Of a stretch of 5,060 nt of DNA, positions 1 through 3,962 are shown one piece after another. Positions within the stretch are counted from its first letter, which is position 1, and every line of letters begins with the position of its first letter. A program made the translations under genes and the position numbers. Below the pieces are notes generated by a model. It saw nothing but the letters and a program-made list of their open reading frames with translations, made no database searches and was not told where the DNA came from. The DNA is from Deltaproteobacteria bacterium (lineage in GTDB: Bacteria; Desulfobacterota; Desulfarculia; Adiutricales; Adiutricaceae): positions 1 through 5,060 of the forward strand of contig JAIRZX010000103.1 in the NCBI GenBank assembly GCA_031267005.1. The letters are read 5' to 3'.

Positions 1-42
1 AAAGGAATCCGCCCCCCGGCCCAAAGGAATCCGCTCCCCGGC
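1..42. repeat. 22-bp tandem repeat, two copies, at window edge
   Basis: A 20-base unit beginning AAAGGAATCCGC and ending CCCCGGC occurs at 1-20 and again at 23-42, with one mismatch (C13 versus T35) and a CC spacer, giving a 22-bp period. It starts at base 1, so further copies may lie outside the window. It sits downstream of the serpin stop at 96. No function can be read from it. Confidence 0.8.
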
Positions 43-95
43 GTTAATATAGCCGCACCGCCGCCGCGCCGGAGCCGCGACCAAACCGCGCTCCG
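43..95. other. Short non-coding stretch downstream of serpin 1
   Basis: This stretch holds a small AT-rich island (GTTAATATAG, 43-52) in otherwise very GC-rich sequence, directly after the 22-bp repeats. No convincing GC hairpin followed by a T-run is seen for the minus strand, so the end of the serpin transcript cannot be placed here. Confidence 0.4.
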
Positions 96-1328
96 CTACG
101 GGGCTGACGGATCGTCCAGCCTCCCCAAGAAAAGGATCGCGCCGGTGTCGCGGTCCATTATAAGGAACACGAAGGGCCTGTCCGCCTTGAAGGCCTTCGG
201 GCGGGAAGGCGGCAACGCCCGGGTAACGACTGCCGCCGAAGCCGCGGCGGCTTCGGTACCCTCCTCCGTAACGTCCACGAAGGCCCGGTGGAGCACGTCC
301 GAGATCTTCACGGACCTGTCCCCGGTCATGCCGGAGAAGTCAGCCTCGCCCCCGAAGGCCCGGGAAAGTCCCAGCCCCGCCAAAACCTCCCGCAGCGACT
401 CCGTTCCCCAGCTGAAGGAGAACCTCGGCAGGCTCGCGTCCACCCTCAGCACGGCGGCCCCGTCCAGGCGCGGGCCTAGGAGCTCCCCGGCAAGGGACGC
501 CTCCAAAGCCGCCATGCCGCCTTTGCCCGGCTTGGGCAAGAGCACGAACATCGAGAGCCTTTTCCCCCGGTAGGGGATCTCCAGGACCTGCCCCAGACCA
601 TCTTCCAGGTAGCCGAACGGCCCCGTGCGGCGCATGAAGTCGGCCTTGACCCTCTTGGAAGGGGCCCGGAAGCTCCCCGGCTTGGTCTCCGCCCTGTCGA
701 AGCTTTCCTTCCACTCCCCCTTGAAGTACACGGCCGCGGCCAAGACCAGCCGGGTGTCCGTGGGCAAGGGCGCGGTTATGAGGTCCTTCACCCTGCCCTT
801 GGTCTCCCGCTCGGCCCATTCGTTGATGGCGAGCCGCGGCGCTTCCCCCCCCTTCGCGAATTCCTGGGGAATGACGGCGGAGTCGAAACTCCTCTCCGCC
901 GACCGCAGGAACGCGGGCTTGAGCTTGGCCGAGGAGTCCGGCCACAGCGACCCGGCCAGAGAGAGTTCAGCGCCCTCCCCGGCGGCAGCGGCCAGTGATC
1001 GCCTCAAATCGCTCCAGCCGCTCAAAAGCTTCTCGCCTTTGAGGGGAATCTTGAGCGTCCCCTCGAAGGCCGCGGCCGTGTCCCCTGCCGCGCCCGCGTA
1101 AGCCATGGCGAGCACGTCTGCCGCCGAAACGGGGGAAATGAACAGATTCCCGTCCCTCGGGGCGAGCGAACGATACACGTCCAGACCGAAGGCCGAGGCG
1201 CCCGCGGCGGCGTCGGCCGCCCCGGGCGAAGGCGCGGCTGAGGGCTCGCCGGACCGCTGGGCTTCCGCCAAGGAGGGCATGCCGGCAAGCAAAAGCGCAG
1301 CCCCGAGGATGACGATCATGTGTCTCAC
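96..1328 (-). CDS. Secreted serpin 1 (serine protease inhibitor family I4), downstream copy
   Basis: The protein is 410 residues and covers the full serpin fold. Serpins inhibit proteases when the reactive loop is cut and inserts into beta-sheet A. Residues 1-23 form a Sec signal peptide (MRH, hydrophobic run, AEA cut before Gln24), so it acts outside the cytoplasm. Visible serpin landmarks are NLFISPVS (61-68), INEW (168-171), VYFKGEW (200-206), the hinge EEGT (355-358) followed by E and four Ala, and the serpin signature FKADRPFVFLI (380-390). Counting 14 residues from Thr358 (P14) puts P1 at Ala371 and P1' at Leu372, with Arg370 at P2. The mature protein has no Cys. Ala198 replaces the conserved shutter Asn. 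I chose the GTG start at 1328 because AAGGAG lies 7 bases before it; the in-frame ATG at 1319 would be 16 bases away. It is paralogous to the serpin upstream. Confidence 0.93.
   Translation of the reverse strand: MRHMIVILGAALLLAGMPSLAEAQRSGEPSAAPSPGAADAAAGASAFGLDVYRSLAPRDGNLFISPVSAADVLAMAYAGAAGDTAAAFEGTLKIPLKGEKLLSGWSDLRRSLAAAAGEGAELSLAGSLWPDSSAKLKPAFLRSAERSFDSAVIPQEFAKGGEAPRLAINEWAERETKGRVKDLITAPLPTDTRLVLAAAVYFKGEWKESFDRAETKPGSFRAPSKRVKADFMRRTGPFGYLEDGLGQVLEIPYRGKRLSMFVLLPKPGKGGMAALEASLAGELLGPRLDGAAVLRVDASLPRFSFSWGTESLREVLAGLGLSRAFGGEADFSGMTGDRSVKISDVLHRAFVDVTEEGTEAAAASAAVVTRALPPSRPKAFKADRPFVFLIMDRDTGAILFLGRLDDPSAP
201..266 (-). other. Reactive-centre loop of serpin 1 (P17 to P5')
   Basis: These codons give residues 355-376, from the hinge Glu to Arg376. 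The stretch from the hinge Glu to the RPF motif has the same length as in human antithrombin (17 residues to P1, then 12 residues to RPF). That alignment puts P4-P1' at V-T-R-A-L. A one-residue shift would make Arg370 the P1 residue and suit a trypsin-like protease. The hinge itself (Gly at P15, Thr at P14, Ala at P12-P9) is of inhibitory type. Confidence 0.7.
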
Positions 1329-1335
1329 GTGAATT

Positions 1336-1344
1336 CTCCTTCCT
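1336..1344 (-). promoter_or_regulatory. Ribosome binding site that decides the serpin 1 start
   Basis: The minus strand reads AGGAAGGAG here. The last G is 7 bases from GTG at 1328-1326 and 16 bases from ATG at 1319-1317, which favours the GTG start. The three extra residues (MRH) also give the signal peptide a basic N-terminus. Confidence 0.75.
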
Positions 1345-1393
1345 GCGGACAGAATCCCGTCAGGGAAGCAAGGCCCGAGACACGTCAGGGAGT

Positions 1394-1429
1394 CCCGGCC
1401 AGAGCCGCTTTCCGACGGCGCTGGCCGGG
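1394..1429. other. Imperfect inverted repeat (hairpin) in the serpin 1 leader
   Basis: The arms CCCGGCCAG (1394-1402) and CTGGCCGGG (1421-1429) are perfectly complementary. After an A/G mismatch the pairing continues with GCCG (1404-1407) and CGGC (1416-1419), leaving an 8-base loop. It lies about 65 bases upstream of the serpin 1 GTG and could fold in a 5' leader on the minus strand. No T-run follows on the minus strand, so it does not look like an intrinsic terminator there. On the plus strand a T6 run at 1452-1457 comes too late to belong to it. Confidence 0.5.
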
Positions 1430-1459
1430 CGCTCGAGGCGGGAGCCCGTACTTTTTTGC

Positions 1460-1606
1460 GCGTCCGGGCTTGCACATTAGGCGTCCAGGCCTGCAGCTTG
1501 CGGATCCGGGCTTGCAGCTTTGGCATCCGGGCCTGCAACTTACGGTTCCTGACTTGCAGATTACGCGTCCGGGCCGAAAGCCTGCGCGTCCGGGGTTACG
1601 GGACCC
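1460..1606. repeat. 21-bp tandem repeat array, six to seven degenerate copies
   Basis: Consecutive 21-base units start at 1460, 1481, 1502, 1523, 1544, 1565 and 1586. The shared plus-strand core is TCCGGGCYTGCAGCTT, and the best copies centre on TGCAGCTT. Units at 1565 and especially 1586 decay in their second half. The spacing is exact, with no indels. The period equals two turns of B-DNA and also seven codons, so several frames read as heptapeptide repeats; on the minus strand these resemble R-K-L-Q-A-R and run in the serpin 1 frame. No ribosome site supports translation. Confidence 0.85.
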
Positions 1607-1652
1607 TTTCCCGCAGCTTCGCGCCGGCTTGGCGAGGCCGCGCCCCCGCCCA

Positions 1653-1684
1653 AGCGGCCAGGCGGGGGGGGAGCGGCCAGGCGG
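1653..1684. repeat. 13-bp direct repeats at 19-bp spacing flanking a G8 run
   Basis: AGCGGCCAGGCGG occurs at 1653-1665 and again at 1672-1684. A run of eight G (1664-1671) lies between the copies and overlaps the end of the first. The repeat lies just beyond the end of serpin 2. Confidence 0.7.
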
Positions 1685-1694
1685 CTGAGCCGCC
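1680..1694 (-). terminator. Small GC hairpin just after the serpin 2 stop
   Basis: GGCGGC (1680-1685) and GCCGCC (1689-1694) form a 6-bp stem with a three-base loop, beginning three bases past the TAG stop of serpin 2. The minus strand continues with C-rich sequence and no T-run, so as an intrinsic terminator it is weak. It may only stabilise the RNA 3' end or slow polymerase. Confidence 0.25.
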
Positions 1695-1697
1695 CCG

Positions 1698-3071
1698 CTA
1701 CGACGGGTCGGAGAGCCGCCCCAGGAAAATCACGGCCCCCGACGCGTTGTCCCTTATGAGAAACAGGAAAGGCCTGTCGGCTACGAACTCCGTGGGCCTG
1801 ATGGGCATCGAGGTGGCCATCATGCCGACGGCGGTAGCCGCCGCGGCTTCGGTCCCTTCCTCGTTTACCTCGACGAAGGCCTTGTGGAGCACGTCGGATA
1901 CCTTGAACTTGCCCTTCTCCGACATGCCGGAGAAGTCGGCCCCGCCGCCGAAGGCGGCCTTCACCCCCAAGGCCCCCAGGGCGTCTTTCAGGGACTTCGA
2001 GCCCCAGGAGAACTTGAACCGCGGGAACTTAACGTTCACGCTCTGAGCCGCCAGGGCCTCGAGGCGCTTGGACAGCCCCTCGCCGGTCGTGCCTTTCTCG
2101 AGCTTCGCCAGCTCGCCTTCGCCCTCCTTCGGGAGGAGGACCGCCATCGAGAGCCTGCCGCCCAAATACGGCATCTCCAGAACCTGGCCAAGATCGTCTT
2201 CCAGGTAACGGAAGCGGTCGTTCCTGCCCATGAACATGGCCTTCGCGACCTTGCCGCCCGCTGCCTTGAAGTCGCCTTCGGCGGTCATGGCCGGATCGAA
2301 GGCCTCGCTCCACCGGCCCTTGAAGTAGACGGCGTTCACCAGCACCAGGACCGTGCTCGCCGGAAGCGGAGAGGCCACGAGATCGCTTATCCGTCCGTTC
2401 GTGACGTCCAGGGTCCAGTCGTTTATCGCCGCCCTGGCCCCTTCGGCGTCCTTGACGTAGTCGACCGGGAAGACCGCCGGCCCGAAGGAGGCCGACAGCG
2501 CGTCCAGGTATGCCTTTTTTAGCTTCGCGCCGCTGTCCGGCCACAGGGAGTCGGCCAGCGCGAAGAGGGCCCCCCCCTCGCCCCCGGCCTCTTTCAAGGC
2601 GGCCCTGAGCTCCCCCCAGGCGGCGGCGAGCTCGCCCCCCTCGAAGGGGAACTCAAGCGCCTTCCCCAGCTCGTCCTTGGTGGCGCCGCCCGCCCCGGCG
2701 TGGACCATGGCCAGCGCCTCGGCCGCAGACAGCGGGGAAAGGAAAACGTTCCCGCCTTCCGCCGCCAGGGAGCGGTAGAGCTCCCACCCGAAACCGTTAA
2801 CCCCGGCAGCGAGCGCCTTGGCGGAAGGGGTCACGGCTGGCGGCGCGGCCGCCGGGGGAACCGGTTTGGAAGGGCCGCCATCGGCCGCGGCGGCTTCGGC
2901 CGGGTCCGCGGGAGGGGCGGCGGCTTCGGGCGGGGCGCCCTCGCCCGCCGGGGCTGCGGCGGAGGGGGCACCGGAGGGAGGGGCTTCGCTTCCGGCTGTC
3001 TGGGCCGAAGCCGCCTGGGACATGCAAAACAGGATCAGCAGGGCTGAAAGGGCTGACAACGCGATCCTCAT
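1698..3071 (-). CDS. Secreted serpin 2 (serine protease inhibitor family I4), upstream copy
   Basis: The protein is 457 residues: a Sec signal peptide (1-23, ASA cut before Gln24), a Pro/Ala-rich linker (24 to about 86) and a complete serpin fold (about 90-457). Landmarks are NVFLSPLS (108-115), INDW (216-219), LVNAVYFKGRW (244-254, with the conserved shutter Asn246), His396, the hinge EEGT (404-407) followed by E and four Ala, and the signature FVADRPFLFLI (429-439). P14 at Thr407 puts P1-P1' at Thr420-Ser421. This hinge predicts an inhibitor rather than a non-inhibitory serpin. The only Cys (16) is in the signal peptide, and Phe at the preceding position argues against a lipobox. The ATG at 3071 has GAGGAG five bases before it and starts the signal peptide directly; an upstream in-frame ATG at 3125 would bury it. 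The target protease is unknown, and no protease is encoded nearby. Confidence 0.94.
   Translation of the reverse strand: MRIALSALSALLILFCMSQAASAQTAGSEAPPSGAPSAAAPAGEGAPPEAAAPPADPAEAAAADGGPSKPVPPAAAPPAVTPSAKALAAGVNGFGWELYRSLAAEGGNVFLSPLSAAEALAMVHAGAGGATKDELGKALEFPFEGGELAAAWGELRAALKEAGGEGGALFALADSLWPDSGAKLKKAYLDALSASFGPAVFPVDYVKDAEGARAAINDWTLDVTNGRISDLVASPLPASTVLVLVNAVYFKGRWSEAFDPAMTAEGDFKAAGGKVAKAMFMGRNDRFRYLEDDLGQVLEMPYLGGRLSMAVLLPKEGEGELAKLEKGTTGEGLSKRLEALAAQSVNVKFPRFKFSWGSKSLKDALGALGVKAAFGGGADFSGMSEKGKFKVSDVLHKAFVEVNEEGTEAAAATAVGMMATSMPIRPTEFVADRPFLFLIRDNASGAVIFLGRLSDPS
1797..1862 (-). other. Reactive-centre loop of serpin 2 (P17 to P5')
   Basis: Codons for residues 404-425. The loop matches human antithrombin in length with no gap, including the shared T-A-V at P8-P6, so the scissile bond is predicted at Thr420-Ser421 with P4-P1 being M-M-A-T. 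A small or beta-branched P1 would suit an elastase-like or subtilisin-like protease. Met417 or Met418 could serve as P1 if the bait region shifts. Confidence 0.65.
2814..3002 (-). other. Pro/Ala-rich linker in serpin 2
   Basis: Codons for residues 24 to about 86 encode mainly Ala, Pro, Gly and Glu, with few hydrophobic residues other than Ala and Val, and no Cys. It probably forms a flexible extracytoplasmic spacer between the signal cleavage site and the serpin fold. The paralogue has only about 20 residues in the same place. Confidence 0.7.
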
Positions 3072-3076
3072 GGGGT

Positions 3077-3082
3077 CTCCTC
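3077..3082 (-). promoter_or_regulatory. Ribosome binding site of serpin 2
   Basis: The minus strand reads GAGGAG, then ACCCC, then the ATG at 3071. The five-base spacing is good and selects this ATG over the in-frame one at 3125. Confidence 0.75.
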
Positions 3083-3450
3083 GTGTGCGGGGGCCTGAAG
3101 GGAAGGCGCCCCGCTGGTCTTTCAATCAGGCACGGGTTCTTTTCGTTTGGATTAGGGGCTCCGCGCTCTCGTTCCCGCAAAGCGGCGGCGGCAGTGGGGT
3201 GGGCGGCAGCCTACTCGCTGATCCAGCTAAATCCGGAAGGGGTTACCGACGGGGATCCGCTACGCCGCCGCTAATTACATTTTCCGGTAAAGCCGTCTCC
3301 CGCACCTTGGAACAGTACCGGGTAACGTCCTGGCGAAGCGTTATCGCCTGTCGGAATGCTCGCCTGCGAACTCGCCGCCCCGTAAAAAATCGACGAATCA
3401 GGGGTAACCGGGAAAACCCGGCTGGAAAATCCTCAAGTGTCCGTCCGAAG

Positions 3451-3490
3451 CCTTCCGGGGAGTTTCCGGGCCTTCCGGGGAGTTTCCGGG
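3451..3490. repeat. 20-bp perfect tandem duplication
   Basis: The 20-base unit beginning CCTTCCGGGG and ending TTTCCGGG occurs twice back to back (3451-3470 and 3471-3490) with no mismatch, so the duplication is recent or maintained. It lies in the aas-serpin spacer about 380 bases upstream of the serpin 2 start. Confidence 0.9.
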
Positions 3491-3660
3491 CCGGCCGCGG
3501 CCGCCCCTTTCCTGAAAAGGGTCCGCCGCGAATCCGCAGCAGTCTAATTTGATCTCCCCCTCTATTATAAAGACCGTTCCGCAAGGCGCTTTGCCGGAAA
3601 ACACGCCTTCAGGCCGTCTTCAGGGAACTCTCCAAGCCATGGGAAGTCCCTCCGGCACCC

Positions 3661-3720
3661 AGCCGCGCGTTCCCCGGGACGCACAGCCGCGTTCCCCGGG
3701 ACGCCGTGCCGCGTTCCCCG
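3661..3720. repeat. About 23-bp tandem repeat, 2.5 copies
   Basis: Units start at 3661 (24 bases), 3685 (23 bases) and 3708 (partial, 13 bases), sharing GCCGCGTTCCCCG and, in the first two, GGGACGC. The first copy carries an extra CG. The core contains CCCGGG. The sequence is unrelated to the other repeats in the window. Confidence 0.8.
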
Positions 3721-3882
3721 CAGACACCATGGCGGGTTAGCGCCTAGCGGGGAAGGCCGGGGGAAGCCCTCTCCGGCCGCGGGCTCCGGCCGCGCCGAAA
3801 AGCCACCAGGTTTTGGACGGCCACGCTTGAACCCGCGACTACCGCAGTCCAGCCGCAGGAGTTGGGATAAGAGCCGGGCGGC

Positions 3883-3952
3883 CCGGCCCCTGGCGGGACG
3901 CGCTTGCGGCGGGCGGGCCGGCCCCTGGCTGGACGCGCTTGCGGCGGGCGGG
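3883..3952. repeat. 35-bp tandem duplication just past the aas stop
   Basis: Bases 3883-3917 and 3918-3952 are the same 35-base unit with one difference (G3895 versus T3930). The unit begins CCGGCCCCTGG and ends GCGGCGGGCGGG, and a few bases of a third copy follow. The junction creates the perfect palindrome GGGCCGGCCC (3915-3924). On the minus strand, GCCGGCCC (3957-3950) and GGGCCGGC (3924-3917) could pair around a 25-base loop shortly after the aas stop, but no T-run follows. Confidence 0.9.
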
Positions 3953-3962
3953 CCGGCTGCCC

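Larger units (their letters stand above)
1329..1697. other. Inter-serpin spacer, 369 bp, repeat-rich, no gene
   Basis: This spacer separates serpin 2 (stop at 1698) from serpin 1 (GTG at 1328). It contains, from the serpin 2 side, a small GC hairpin, 13-bp direct repeats at 19-bp spacing with a G8 run, a 21-bp tandem array, an A6 run on the minus strand, a 36-base imperfect hairpin and the serpin 1 ribosome site. I found no credible -35/-10 pair on the minus strand. It is therefore open whether serpin 1 has its own promoter or is read through from serpin 2. The serpin 1 frame stays open upstream to a TAA at 1596-1598, but without a ribosome site. Confidence 0.6.
3072..3962. other. 891-bp spacer between aas and serpin 2, no supported gene
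   Basis: No open frame here has a recognisable domain. The longest, on the minus strand at 3243-3584, is Arg/Gly-rich low-complexity sequence without a good ribosome site. The spacer contains three families of short tandem duplications (3451-3490, 3661-3720, 3883-3952), small hairpins at 3408-3421 (CCGGG, AAAA loop, CCCGG) and 3505-3521 (CCCTTT, five-base loop, AAAGGG), and AT-richer islands near 3272-3290 and 3545-3572. A perfect TATAAT lies on the minus strand at 3569-3564 but lacks a -35 element. A weak TTGCGG, 18 bases, CCTAAT arrangement lies at 3180-3151. The serpin 2 promoter must lie here if the serpins are not read through from aas, but I cannot place it. Confidence 0.5.

Noticed and set aside
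1460..1606. The 21-bp array as a CRISPR array.
   Set aside because: The units are contiguous and degenerate with no unique spacers, and no cas gene is present.
3015..3071. A lipoprotein signal at Cys16 of serpin 2.
   Set aside because: The residues before Cys are I-L-F. Phe at -1 does not fit a lipobox, and a good ASA signal peptidase I site follows at residue 23.
3051..3125. An alternative serpin 2 start at the in-frame ATG at 3125.
   Set aside because: It would put 18 charged and polar residues ahead of the signal peptide. The ATG at 3071 has GAGGAG five bases upstream.
2818..3552. A plus-strand open frame of about 244 codons across the serpin 2 start.
   Set aside because: Its first part is the antisense of the serpin 2 linker, low in complexity, and the rest lies in repeat-rich spacer with no recognisable domain.
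3564..3569. A perfect TATAAT on the minus strand.
   Set aside because: No -35 element lies 16-18 bases upstream, there is no extended -10, and it is about 490 bases from the serpin 2 start. It may be real, but I cannot support it.
3243..3584. A possible small minus-strand gene of 113 codons in the aas-serpin spacer.
   Set aside because: The product is Arg/Gly/Pro-rich low-complexity sequence crossing the 20-bp tandem repeat. It has no supporting ribosome site or family resemblance.
3814..3850. A GGGTTCAAGC stretch on the minus strand resembling a tRNA T-loop.
   Set aside because: The flanking bases do not form a five-base T-stem, and no anticodon arm or acceptor stem can be folded around it.
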